Made by a program: the position numbers and the translations under genes | The notes under the pieces: generated by a model | Seen by the model: only the letters and a program-made list of their open reading frames with translations | What the model was told of the DNA's origin: nothing | Databases searched by the model: none | From: an uncultured Alphaproteobacteria bacterium | GTDB lineage: Bacteria; Pseudomonadota; Alphaproteobacteria; HIMB59 | Assembly (NCBI GenBank): GCA_902619375.1 | Contig: CACNEB010000003.1 | Location: forward strand, 39,527-103,526 | DNA length: 64,000 bases | Reading direction: 5' to 3' | Part shown: positions 21,441 through 30,240 of the stretch, piece after piece | Layout: each line of letters starts with the position of its first letter | How positions within the stretch are numbered: the first letter of the stretch is position 1

Positions 21441-21963
21441 TTGGAGTCAAAAACGAGTCTGGGTGAAATTGTAAACCACAAATATCATATTTATGACTTT
21501 CCAAACACATTGCAACATTAGTTTCTTCACATCTCATTGTAATATGCATTGAAGAGGAATTAAATGGCTCTTTTAGTTTTAAAGAATGGTATCTACCTAC
21601 TTGATATAAAGCATTATTAGGAAATCTTAAACTTTTTGAATTCGTTCTAATATAAGTCTGATAACCATGAAATATTTTTTCTTGCTTAGAAATAGTTCCA
21701 CCCTCTCCATTAGCAATAAGTTGAAAACCAAGACAAATACCAATTATTTTTTTCTTTGATTTATAATTATTATAAATATCAAGTGATACTGGGTAATCTG
21801 AGGGCTTCCCTGGTCCTGGAGAAAAAATAATGATGTCAGATTTTTTTATGGATTTTTCTTTAATGTCATAAAAATTTTTTACTTCTAAATTACCAAATCC
21901 TGACAACAAATGTGCGAGGTTATAAGTAAAGGAGTCTTCGTGGTCAATTAAAAGTAAATTCAT
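21397..21963 (-). CDS. pabA: Aminodeoxychorismate/anthranilate synthase glutamine amidotransferase component
   Basis: LLIDHEDSFTYNLAHLL, FSPGPGKPSDYP, GICLGFQLIA, GLQFHPDSFLT. Confidence 0.92.
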   Translation of the reverse strand: MNLLLIDHEDSFTYNLAHLLSGFGNLEVKNFYDIKEKSIKKSDIIIFSPGPGKPSDYPVSLDIYNNYKSKKKIIGICLGFQLIANGEGGTISKQEKIFHGYQTYIRTNSKSLRFPNNALYQVGRYHSLKLKEPFNSSSMHITMRCEETNVAMCLESHKYDICGLQFHPDSFLTPNGKQFIRKIIQYKK

Positions 21964-23171
21964 TTTAATAAATCCAATAACGATTTAGCTTTTAAGTAAT
22001 TTTCATGGTATTCATTTTTTGCAGTACTATCTAAAATCACGCCACTAGCAGCAAATACCTCATTATTTTTTTGAAAATTTAAAATAGATCTAATTATTAT
22101 GTTAAAACTCATATCCTGTTTAGAGCGATAGTAACCAAAAGAACCAGTATAAATTCTTCTTGGTTCTTTCTCCTCTTTATTGAGTAATTTTAAAGTATTA
22201 ATTTTTGGACAACCTATAACTGAGCCACCGGGCATCATCGCCTTAATCACTGCAGATAACCTTACATTATCAAGAAGTGTTCCTGAAATTTCAGAGACAT
22301 TGTGGAAAATATATTGGTATTTTTGAACAAATTTTAAATTTTGAATTTTGACAGTGTTTGCCTTAGTTATACGACTTAAATCATTTCTTTCTAAGTCAAC
22401 AATCATATTATGTTCTTTGTCCTCTTTTTGATTATTTTCAAAAAACTTTCTAGCCTCTTTTGTTGATTTTACCTTATCTCTACTTACTGTTCCTGCTATT
22501 GGGGAGGTGATGATTTTTTTTCCTTTTACCTTAAAAAGGTTTTCAGGAGAGCAACTAATTATATTAAAATCATTTGTTCTAATACAAAAAGACTCTGGAC
22601 TAAGATTTTTCTTCATCAAATTGAAAAATAAATTCACTACATCTAAATCTTTTTTGTTCGAATATTTTTGAGCAATTTTTATTTGATAGGTTTCACCAGC
22701 CCTTATATTTTTTTTAAATTTATTAAAGATTTTTTCATATACTTGGACGTTTGGACTTACAGATATTTTATTGCTATTTGAAAAAGTAGTTTTATTTAAA
22801 GCTTTAAGGTCTTTTAGTAATTTTGATTTAGATTTGGTTACAATTTTAACTTGTTTATCTAAGATTATTTTAGTTTGTGGTCGAAAAAAAACTCCCTCAG
22901 GAAAAGATGAATTATCTTTGTTTACTTTTAAATTAATATTCTTACAAAGTAATTCATAACCGAAGAAGCCAATATAACAATCATAGGGTTTATTTGATTT
23001 AAATCGCTCTAATTTATTTAAAAACTTATCTAAATTACCTATATTTAAATTAACTTTTTCAGCAAAATCCGTATATATTTCGAAATTATTTTTATCTGAG
23101 TTTCTATAAATTATTAATTCTTTATCAGAATTTAATAAAACACTGAGTATTTCAGAATTATTCATAAGCAA
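21960..23171 (-). CDS. pabB: Aminodeoxychorismate synthase component I / anthranilate synthase-like
   Basis: ITSPIAGTVSRDK, HNMIVDLERNDL, MMPGGSVIGCPKINTLKLL, YTGSFGYY. Confidence 0.92.
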   Translation of the reverse strand: MLMNNSEILSVLLNSDKELIIYRNSDKNNFEIYTDFAEKVNLNIGNLDKFLNKLERFKSNKPYDCYIGFFGYELLCKNINLKVNKDNSSFPEGVFFRPQTKIILDKQVKIVTKSKSKLLKDLKALNKTTFSNSNKISVSPNVQVYEKIFNKFKKNIRAGETYQIKIAQKYSNKKDLDVVNLFFNLMKKNLSPESFCIRTNDFNIISCSPENLFKVKGKKIITSPIAGTVSRDKVKSTKEARKFFENNQKEDKEHNMIVDLERNDLSRITKANTVKIQNLKFVQKYQYIFHNVSEISGTLLDNVRLSAVIKAMMPGGSVIGCPKINTLKLLNKEEKEPRRIYTGSFGYYRSKQDMSFNIIIRSILNFQKNNEVFAASGVILDSTAKNEYHENYLKAKSLLDLLK

Positions 23172-23234
23172 ATTTTAGTTATAAAGATTATTTATTCAAC
23201 TGAAGCGATTGCTACAATTTCACATTCATTTATG

Positions 23235-23263
23235 AAAAATGCACCCTAACCAATGGGGTGCAT
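23235..23263 (-). terminator. Intrinsic terminator downstream of the iron-binding protein gene
   Basis: Minus strand: ATGCACCC-CATTGGTTA-GGGTGCAT followed by TTTTTC; perfect 8-bp stem. Confidence 0.82.
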
Positions 23264-23307
23264 CGGGCCTATTTGAAGCGACCAACCTTTAAAATATAAA
23301 AAATCTT

Positions 23308-24309
23308 CTACTCGTCGTAATTTATTTTATTTAAAATATTAACAACAGCTTTTCGATTTTCAGCTATTTTTAATAAATCAATATTGTCAAACTCAGCACC
23401 TCCTGCTAATTCATTAACACCATCTGATAATGGTACTTCGGGTGAAACAGGAAATTCATTATTGTCATTTGCGTATATGCCCTGAGCTTTTTGACTAACT
23501 AAGAAATCCAAAAGTTTTTCAGATTTTTCTCTAGAACTTTCTTTAAGTAAAGCTATACCAGAAATATTAACATGAGTTCCTCTATCCTGTTGGTTAGGAA
23601 AAACAATTGTTGCTTTCTCGAGCCATATTTTTTGTTCTTCATTATTGAGCATCTTGAAATAATAATAATGGTTGCCGATACTTAGATCACAAACCCCTGC
23701 ATATATTGCTTTGACTTGGTCTCTGTCGTTACCCTGAGGTTTTCTAGCTAAATTTGCCTTTAAATTAATCAAATAATTCTCTAACCAGTCCTCACCATGA
23801 TGAGCCATCAAAGATGCAAACAATGAAACATTATATGGGTGAAAACCTGATCTTGTACATATTCTTTCTTTATATTTTTCAGATACTAAATCCTCATAAG
23901 TAATATCATTAAGACCTAAATCTTTATTTACGTATATAATCCTTGCTCTTTGAGTAAGGCCTATCCAATTATCACTTTGGAGATGAGAGGGCACAGCAGA
24001 AGAATTATTAATTTTAATAGAGGCTCCTGCTTCAGCTACATCAATTAATCTTGATATATCTGATGCTAAGAATACGTCAGCTACAGGTTTATCTTTTTCT
24101 AAAATAATTTTTTGAACTAAGCCTTTTTTGGAATATATCCATTCAACATCAATACCAGTTTGACTCTCAAATTCATTTAAAAGAGGTTCAATTAACATTG
24201 GTTGTCTTTCTGAGTAAATTTTTAATACATCATCCGCATTTGCACCACTAAAACCAATAAAGAAATTAATTACTAAAATCTTTACTAAAAAAGAAATTAA
24301 ATTTTTCAT
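23308..24309 (-). CDS. Fe(III) ABC transporter periplasmic binding protein (FbpA/FutA type)
   Basis: VLKIYSERQPMLIEPLLNEFESQTGIDVEWIYSKKG; GNDRDQVKAIYAGVCDLSIGNHYYY Tyr-rich iron site. Confidence 0.92.
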   Translation of the reverse strand: MKNLISFLVKILVINFFIGFSGANADDVLKIYSERQPMLIEPLLNEFESQTGIDVEWIYSKKGLVQKIILEKDKPVADVFLASDISRLIDVAEAGASIKINNSSAVPSHLQSDNWIGLTQRARIIYVNKDLGLNDITYEDLVSEKYKERICTRSGFHPYNVSLFASLMAHHGEDWLENYLINLKANLARKPQGNDRDQVKAIYAGVCDLSIGNHYYYFKMLNNEEQKIWLEKATIVFPNQQDRGTHVNISGIALLKESSREKSEKLLDFLVSQKAQGIYANDNNEFPVSPEVPLSDGVNELAGGAEFDNIDLLKIAENRKAVVNILNKINYDE

Positions 24310-24414
24310 ATCATATTACTAATCTCAAATTGAAAAAATCTAAATACAAAAAAAAATGAATGTTACAAATGAATAAAAAAAAACTATTTCTGAAATGAAC
24401 TACAGATTAAAAAT

Positions 24415-24831
24415 TTACTTTTTTTTTAAATTTATAACTAGTGAGTATTCTTCAAGAAGTGATAAGCAAGCTGGTATTGGAAGATCTTTGTGAAGCTCTT
24501 TGCAATCGTCATAATCATAGATTCGGTTTTCTTCTTGATTATAAACATGTATATGATCGGTAGTATTAGTGTCGTAAAATGATTGTTTATCAACAACGAT
24601 TTGTTTTAAATATCCTTTATCAACAAGGGTATTTAGATTTTCATAAAGAGTAGTCAGAGAAAAATAACTTCTATTGTCTTTTAGAATTTCATTAATTTGA
24701 TTAATAGAAAAATGTTTGTGATTGCCATCAAAAATTGACTTTAAAAGCACCACTCTCTGTTTGGTCTGTCTCCAGCCACAATTTTCTAAGACCACATCAA
24801 TATCTTTTTTACAAGCGTTTGATAAGTTCAT
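24415..24831 (-). CDS. Fur family regulator, Irr-like (iron response regulator)
   Basis: CGWRQTKQRVVLLKSIF...SLTTLYENLNTLVDKGYLKQIVVDKQSFYDTNTTDHIHVYNQEENRIYD; the DTNTxDHxHx(F/Y)...ENRxxD stretch resembles alphaproteobacterial Irr. Confidence 0.8.
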   Translation of the reverse strand: MNLSNACKKDIDVVLENCGWRQTKQRVVLLKSIFDGNHKHFSINQINEILKDNRSYFSLTTLYENLNTLVDKGYLKQIVVDKQSFYDTNTTDHIHVYNQEENRIYDYDDCKELHKDLPIPACLSLLEEYSLVINLKKK

Positions 24832-24948
24832 CAGAGTTAAACTATGTTAAATTTCATTATTTATCAATACTTTCAGGATAAAAATTAAAGACAAAATAGC
24901 ACTATTAGATTGAAATGGGTTTTAAATAACTTTGTTTAGTTAGCTGTA

Positions 24949-25113
24949 TCAAGGCTTACTCATGTTAGTGACATTCACTTTATTTTTTTTTTGAGAGTTC
25001 AATTGATACATAACATTTACTCTATCAATAAATGATATTGGATAATATTTTTCCTCGACGATTCTTTTAATTTTAAAATTACAAACTTTATTTTTAATTT
25101 TTCTCATAGGCAT
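24949..25113 (-). CDS. Possible 54-aa basic small protein
   Basis: Not in ORF track; MPMRKIKNKVCNFKIKRIVEEKYYPISFIDRVNVMYQLNSQKKNKVNVTNMSKP* between znuA and the Irr-like gene, same strand as both. Confidence 0.35.
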   Translation of the reverse strand: MPMRKIKNKVCNFKIKRIVEEKYYPISFIDRVNVMYQLNSQKKNKVNVTNMSKP

Positions 25114-25209
25114 ATAAAATGCCTATAAGAAAGATATGTAAATAAGTTTTTTTTTTACCTTTAAGTTTCTATGACTATTTAAATTTTCTGAAACTTATTT
25201 CAAATTTTA

Positions 25210-26292
25210 TTAGTGACAATCTTTAATTGAATTTGCAATTTGATTGATTAAGTCACTATACATTGATGGTCCAGCATCTATATAAGCTCCTAAAGGATCC
25301 ATTACACCTGTAGAGATATTCATATCATTTCCAAGTGTCTCAATTATTTTTGGATTATATTGGGGCTCTGAGAAAATACATTTAATGCCTTTGTCATTTA
25401 TAACATCTTGTATATCTGCTATTTGTTTAGCACCAGGTAAAACATCTGGATTTAAAGTCAATGCTCCAGCAGGAATTACTCCAAATCTTTTCTCAAAGTA
25501 TTGGTAAGCATCATGGAATACTATATAGCTAATGTCTTTTGATAAACTTTTATCTACTTCTTCAATAAGCTTATCTAGAGCAACTATTGTCTTACTAGCA
25601 TTGTCTTCGTATTTAGATTTATTGCTTGGATCAATTTCAGATAGTTCATGAGAAATTTCTAAAACCATTTCTTTTGCATTTGCTGGGTCTAACCATATAT
25701 GAGCGTCAAACTCACCATGGTTATGGCCATCGTGATGTCCTGCATGATCGTCATGATCATCGTGTCCATCATGTTCGTCATCATGGCCATCGTGATCATC
25801 ATGGTCGTCATGATCATCGTGTCCGTCATGTTCGTCATCATGGCCATCGTGATCATCATGGTCATCATGGTCATCGTCTTTGTGACCGTGGTCGTCATGA
25901 TCATCGTGTCCATGATCGTCGTGATCATCAAAAATATTTTGTTCTCTAAATTTTAACTTTTCAATTGATGCCAAATCCATAAACGATATTGTTTTTGCAT
26001 TTTTAGCAAGTGACTCTAAAGGTTTCTCCATGAATGCCTCTAAATCCTCACCGATCCAAAATACAATATCTGCATTCTCAATCATTTCAGCATGAGAGGG
26101 TTTAAAAACAAAAGTATGAGGGTTATTTGTACCCTCAATAATAAGAGAAGGCTTCCCAACCCCTTCCATAACGCTTGATATCAATGAGTGGAGAGGTTTA
26201 ATAGTAGTAACAACATTGACTTCTGCTCTTGCAGTAAAACTAAAAAATAATGGTACCAAAATTATAAAAATTGATTTTTTAATGAAATTCAT
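25210..26292 (-). CDS. znuA: Zinc ABC transporter substrate-binding protein with long His/Asp-rich loop
   Basis: VVTTIKPLHSLISSVM, PHTFVFKPSHAEMI, long DDHGHDDHDDH region, FDAHIWLDPANA. Confidence 0.95.
   Translation of the reverse strand: MNFIKKSIFIILVPLFFSFTARAEVNVVTTIKPLHSLISSVMEGVGKPSLIIEGTNNPHTFVFKPSHAEMIENADIVFWIGEDLEAFMEKPLESLAKNAKTISFMDLASIEKLKFREQNIFDDHDDHGHDDHDDHGHKDDDHDDHDDHDGHDDEHDGHDDHDDHDDHDGHDDEHDGHDDHDDHAGHHDGHNHGEFDAHIWLDPANAKEMVLEISHELSEIDPSNKSKYEDNASKTIVALDKLIEEVDKSLSKDISYIVFHDAYQYFEKRFGVIPAGALTLNPDVLPGAKQIADIQDVINDKGIKCIFSEPQYNPKIIETLGNDMNISTGVMDPLGAYIDAGPSMYSDLINQIANSIKDCH
25751..25913. repeat. 57-bp tandem repeat (two near-identical copies plus degenerate remnant) in znuA
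   Basis: TCATGATCATCGTGTCC(A/G)TCATGTTCGTCATCATGGCCATCGTGATCATCATGGTC(G/A) at 25751 and 25808; partial TCATGATCATCGTGTCCAT at 25895. Confidence 0.85.
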
Positions 26293-26311
26293 ATTAATTA
26301 CTCCCCTAAAC

Positions 26312-26341
26312 GTTATATTATTACATACGTAATATTATAAC
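26312..26341. promoter_or_regulatory. Candidate Zur operator between divergent znuA and znuCB-zur
   Basis: GTTATATTATTACATACGTAATATTATAAC: 30-bp dyad, half-sites differ at a single position apart from the centre. Confidence 0.75.
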
Positions 26342-26365
26342 AATATAAATATGTCAAATTAAAAA

Positions 26366-27115
26366 ATGGAAAATAATTTAATTGAATTAAACAACTGTGG
26401 GGTTGTTAGAAATCAAAAATGGCTTGTAAGAGGTGTTTCATTAAAAGTATCACAAGGAGAAATTGTTACTCTTATTGGGCCCAATGGATCTGGTAAATCT
26501 ACAACTGCAAAAATGTGTTTGAACATATTAAAACCAGATGAGGGTTTTAACACAATTAAAGATGACATAAGAATCTCATATGTACCTCAAAAAATTTCAA
26601 TCGATTGGTCTTTACCATTAAGAGTCATAGACTTTGTTAATCTAGTAATTAAACACAAAAATAGCGAGATTAGCGATGCTCTCAATATGACTGGAATCAA
26701 ACATCTTATTTATGAAGATGTAAGAAATTTATCAGGAGGAGAGTTCCAAAGATTACTAATGGCACGTGCTATAGCAAAAGAACCTCATTTTCTGGTTTTA
26801 GATGAACCTGTTCAAGGAGTGGACTACCCAGGTGAAATAGCTCTTTACAAAACAATTCAAAAATTTGTAAAGAAAATAAATTGTGGAATCTTATTAATTT
26901 CCCATAATTTGCATGTAGTAATGTCACAAACTGATTACGTGATTTGTCTTAACGGTCACGTTTGTTGTGCTGGAACTCCAAAAACAGTTATTAAAGATCA
27001 AGAATATATAAAACTATTTGGTGATAGCATTGATCCAACTTTAGCATTTTATGAACACAATCATGATCATGAGCACTTGCCTGATGGAAGCATTGACGAG
27101 TCAAAGAGAGTTTAA
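26366..27115 (+). CDS. znuC: Zinc ABC transporter ATP-binding protein
   Basis: GPNGSGKSTTAKMCL, LSGGEFQRLLMARAI, LVLDEPVQGVDYPG; C-terminal HNHDHEH. Confidence 0.94.
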   Translation: MENNLIELNNCGVVRNQKWLVRGVSLKVSQGEIVTLIGPNGSGKSTTAKMCLNILKPDEGFNTIKDDIRISYVPQKISIDWSLPLRVIDFVNLVIKHKNSEISDALNMTGIKHLIYEDVRNLSGGEFQRLLMARAIAKEPHFLVLDEPVQGVDYPGEIALYKTIQKFVKKINCGILLISHNLHVVMSQTDYVICLNGHVCCAGTPKTVIKDQEYIKLFGDSIDPTLAFYEHNHDHEHLPDGSIDESKRV

Positions 27116-27117
27116 TT

Positions 27118-27933
27118 ATGTTTGATGACTTTATTGTTAGGGCATTTGCTGCTGGTATTGGTCTTGCATTAATTACAGGTCCATTAGGATGTTTTATTGT
27201 TTGGAGAAGATTATCATATTTTGGTGATACTATCGCACACTCAGCGTTATTAGGAGTTGTGATTGCCTATGCGTTAGATTTTAATTTAATCATAGCAGTA
27301 TTTGTTGTCTCTTGTGTTCTAGCTTTATCTTTACTTTTTTTACAGAGAAGAACTAATCTTCCAGATGATGCATTATTAGGTCTGTTAGCTCACTCTGTTT
27401 TAGCAATAGGTCTGGTTCTATTAGGGATATTATCTTTTATTAGGATTGATCTCATGGGTTTACTTTTTGGAGATATTCTCTCTGTAAATTTCACAGATCT
27501 TTTGTTTGTTTGGATTGGAGGGGGAATTGTTTTAATAGTTTTAATATTAATTTGGAGACCTTTATTTGCAGGAACAGTTAATTTAGAATTAGCTAAAGCA
27601 GAGGGTCTAAATCCAGATTTAGCTAATGCAATCTTTACATTGCTAATTGCGAGTGTAATTGCAATTTCAATAAAAATTGTAGGTATTTTGTTAATAACAG
27701 GGCTTTTAATAATACCAGCAGCAGCCTCTAGAAACTTATCTTCCTCTGCCACTCAGATGGCAATTCTCTCATCTATTATAGGTGTCGCGTGCGTTGTTCT
27801 AGGTATTCAAACATCTATGATATGGAATACACCAACTGGTCCAACAATCTTAACAATAACTTTAGGAGTTTTTATAGCAACAATGCTTCCACTGAAAAAA
27901 TTGCTAATTTCAAAAAATAAAATAAAATCATAA
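27118..27933 (+). CDS. znuB: Zinc ABC transporter permease
   Basis: ALITGPLGCFIVWRRLSYFGDTIAHSALLG; ABC-3 family; follows znuC. Confidence 0.95.
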   Translation: MFDDFIVRAFAAGIGLALITGPLGCFIVWRRLSYFGDTIAHSALLGVVIAYALDFNLIIAVFVVSCVLALSLLFLQRRTNLPDDALLGLLAHSVLAIGLVLLGILSFIRIDLMGLLFGDILSVNFTDLLFVWIGGGIVLIVLILIWRPLFAGTVNLELAKAEGLNPDLANAIFTLLIASVIAISIKIVGILLITGLLIIPAAASRNLSSSATQMAILSSIIGVACVVLGIQTSMIWNTPTGPTILTITLGVFIATMLPLKKLLISKNKIKS

Positions 27934-27939
27934 TACAAG

Positions 27940-28353
27940 ATGAGTTCAAACCACACACATAATAAAAAAAATCAAACTTTAACAAAAAATCAGAGAATTG
28001 TTCTTAATCTGTTGCAAGACAGCGGAGAGCCTTTGAAGGCATATTTTATTTTAGATAGTTTAAAAAAAGAGGGCTTAAACTCACCTCTCCAAGTATATAG
28101 AGCTTTAGATAAGCTTGTTGAATTAGGCAAAATTCACAAAGTAGAAAGTTTGAATTCCTTTATAATTTGTAATAATTCAAACTGCGCCAGCAATACTGCA
28201 TTTACCATCTGTGAAAGATGTGGAAAAGTAAAAGAAATTAAAAATAATAACCTAACCGAAGGCGTAAACGAATTAGTAAGAGAAAATAAATTAAATATTA
28301 CTCGCTACAACTTGGAGTTTTACGTTGTTTGCAAGACCTGCAAAATAAATTAA
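27940..28353 (+). CDS. zur: Fur family zinc uptake regulator
   Basis: LTKNQRIVLNLLQDSGEPLKAY..., CERCGKVKEI and CKTC zinc motifs; in znuCB operon. Confidence 0.9.
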   Translation: MSSNHTHNKKNQTLTKNQRIVLNLLQDSGEPLKAYFILDSLKKEGLNSPLQVYRALDKLVELGKIHKVESLNSFIICNNSNCASNTAFTICERCGKVKEIKNNNLTEGVNELVRENKLNITRYNLEFYVVCKTCKIN

Positions 28354-28402
28354 TAACAAACATATAGTCTTATAAACCCTTATTTTATTACATTTTTGAC
28401 TA

Positions 28403-28430
28403 TTGACATAAATAAAGACCTATATATATT
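28403..28430 (+). promoter_or_regulatory. Predicted sigma70-type promoter of rplU-rpmA-obgE
   Basis: TTGACA (28403-28408), 16-nt spacer, TATATT (28425-28430), 12 nt before ATG (very short leader). Confidence 0.55.
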
Positions 28431-28442
28431 GACCGACTTATT

Positions 28443-28967
28443 ATGTACGCAGTACTTAAATCAGTTGGTAAGCAATTTAAAGTGTCTCCAGGAGATGTTT
28501 TAAAGATTGATAAAATAGAGGGTAAAGTTGGTGATACCATATCTTTTAAAGATATCGTTGCAGTTGGAAATGGCGATAAGTTTGAACTTGGTTCTCCAGC
28601 AGTAAAAGGTGCAGAAGTATCTGCAAAATTACTGTACCAGACAAGGGACGATAAGATTAGAGTTTTTAGAAAAAATAGAAGAAAACATTTTCAAAGAACT
28701 AAAGGTCATCGTCAATATATCTCTATATTAAAGGTCATGGCAATCAAGTCCGCCATTGGAGAAGAAAGCTATAAAGAACCAGCTAAGAAAGCTGCGCCAA
28801 AAGCAGAAACTCCAAAAAAAATTGAAAAAAAGGCTGAATCTCCAAAAAAAACTGAAGTAAAAGCCACAGAGACAAAAAAAGTTAAAGCTGAAGCTGAAAA
28901 ACCTAAAAAGGTCGAGGCTAAAGAAAAAAAGACTGTGAAAAAAGAAACAACTGAGGTAAAAAAGTAA
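28443..28967 (+). CDS. rplU: 50S ribosomal protein L21 with ~70-aa Lys/Ala/Glu/Pro-rich C-terminal tail
   Basis: [27 protein letters not shown]..., [16 protein letters not shown]; upstream of rpmA. Confidence 0.95.
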   Translation: MYAVLKSVGKQFKVSPGDVLKIDKIEGKVGDTISFKDIVAVGNGDKFELGSPAVKGAEVSAKLLYQTRDDKIRVFRKNRRKHFQRTKGHRQYISILKVMAIKSAIGEESYKEPAKKAAPKAETPKKIEKKAESPKKTEVKATETKKVKAEAEKPKKVEAKEKKTVKKETTEVKK

Positions 28968-28971
28968 AAAT

Positions 28972-29217
28972 ATGGCAACAAAAAAAGCAGGTGGAAGTTC
29001 CAAAAACGGAAGAGACTCGGCTGGTAGAAGGCTTGGAGTTAAAAAGTTTGGTGGCGAACACGTAATTCCTGGAAATATTATTGTTCGTCAGCGTGGTACA
29101 AAATTTTACCCGGGCGAAAATGTTGGGATTGGAAAAGATCATACTCTTTTCTCCTTAGTTGAAGGCAAAGTACTGTTTAAAAAATCCAGAAACAGACAGT
29201 TTGTTTGCGTTAACTAA
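28972..29217 (+). CDS. rpmA: 50S ribosomal protein L27
   Basis: [29 protein letters not shown]. Confidence 0.97.
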   Translation: MATKKAGGSSKNGRDSAGRRLGVKKFGGEHVIPGNIIVRQRGTKFYPGENVGIGKDHTLFSLVEGKVLFKKSRNRQFVCVN

Positions 29218-29250
29218 ACCCACTTAAAAAAAACTTCAAATTAAACTGTT

Positions 29251-30240
29251 ATGGCATTTATAGATAAAGCAAAAATATATATTAAATCAGGAAATGGTGG
29301 GCACGGCGCTCTTAGTTTTCGAAGAGAAAAATTTGTAGAGTACGGAGGCCCCAATGGTGGAAATGGTGGAAAAGGTGGTGATGTTATTTTTCGAGGAAAT
29401 AAAGGAATAAACACTCTCCAACGATATCGTTTTAACCAACATCATAATGCGCAAAATGGTATGGGTGGTGCTGGTCAATTAAAAACTGGCGCAAGCGGTA
29501 AAGATCTTATTTTAGACGTCCCTTGTGGAACTGAGATATACACCGAAGACATGAGTATTAAAATTCATGAGATTTTAAAAGATGATGAAACTTATCATTT
29601 TTTAAGAGGAGGTCAGGGAGGCAAAGGCAATGCTCATTTTAAAAGTTCTACTAATAGAGCACCTCGTAAGTTCCAACAAGGAGAAAAAGGACAAGAGTCA
29701 ACTGTCAGATTAAAGCTGAAAATATTAGCTGATGTTGGTTTGGTGGGAATGCCAAATGCAGGTAAATCTTCAATTTTAAATTTTGTAACGAATGCTAAGT
29801 CAAAAGTTGCTGATTATGCCTTTACAACACTTCATCCACACATCGGAATGGTTCAAAAAGAAGATCTTGAATTTGTATTAGCAGATATACCTGGGCTCAT
29901 AGAACATGCGAGCGATGGGAAAGGACTGGGTCATGATTTTTTATCTCATGTTGAAAGGTGTAAAATTTTAATTCACGTTGTAGATATTACTGAACAAAAC
30001 CCTTTAGAAAATTATAAAGTTATTCGACAAGAACTTTTAAACTATGGAGGTAAAATAGAACAAAAAAAAGAAATCATAGCACTAAATAAGATTGAAATTG
30101 CTGATAAGAAAAGGGTTGAGGAAATTAAAAAAGAATTTGAGACTTCTTTAAATCAAGAGGTTAAATTGATTTCAGCTGCTACAGGTCATCAATTAGATCA
30201 GTTAACAAATTTATGTTTGGAATACTTACAAAATGAATAA
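29251..30240 (+). CDS. obgE: GTPase Obg/CgtA
   Basis: GGHGALSFRREKFVEYGGPNGGNGGKGGDV, VGMPNAGKSSILN. Confidence 0.97.
   Translation: MAFIDKAKIYIKSGNGGHGALSFRREKFVEYGGPNGGNGGKGGDVIFRGNKGINTLQRYRFNQHHNAQNGMGGAGQLKTGASGKDLILDVPCGTEIYTEDMSIKIHEILKDDETYHFLRGGQGGKGNAHFKSSTNRAPRKFQQGEKGQESTVRLKLKILADVGLVGMPNAGKSSILNFVTNAKSKVADYAFTTLHPHIGMVQKEDLEFVLADIPGLIEHASDGKGLGHDFLSHVERCKILIHVVDITEQNPLENYKVIRQELLNYGGKIEQKKEIIALNKIEIADKKRVEEIKKEFETSLNQEVKLISAATGHQLDQLTNLCLEYLQNE

Noticed and set aside
23202-23280. Direct repeat TGAAGCGA flanking the terminator hairpin
   Set aside because: Only 8 bp and two copies; chance is plausible.
25106-25126. ATAGGCAT-ATAAA-ATGCCTAT hairpin as znuA terminator
   Set aside because: Neither strand has an immediate T-tract and it overlaps the start of a possible small ORF; left unassigned.
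25715-25935. Repeat cluster considered as CRISPR-like array
   Set aside because: Repeats are contiguous, in frame with znuA and lack unique spacers; no cas genes are present.
25626-25956. ORFs on three frames (HRHDHRVHHVRHH, MSVKLTMVMAIVMS..., MMITTIMDTM...)
   Set aside because: By-products of the His/Asp-coding tandem repeat in znuA read in other frames.
28728-29142. Minus-strand Phe/Ser-rich ORFs opposite rplU tail
   Set aside because: Mirror of the Lys-rich L21 tail (AAA/TTT codons); no start context or homology.
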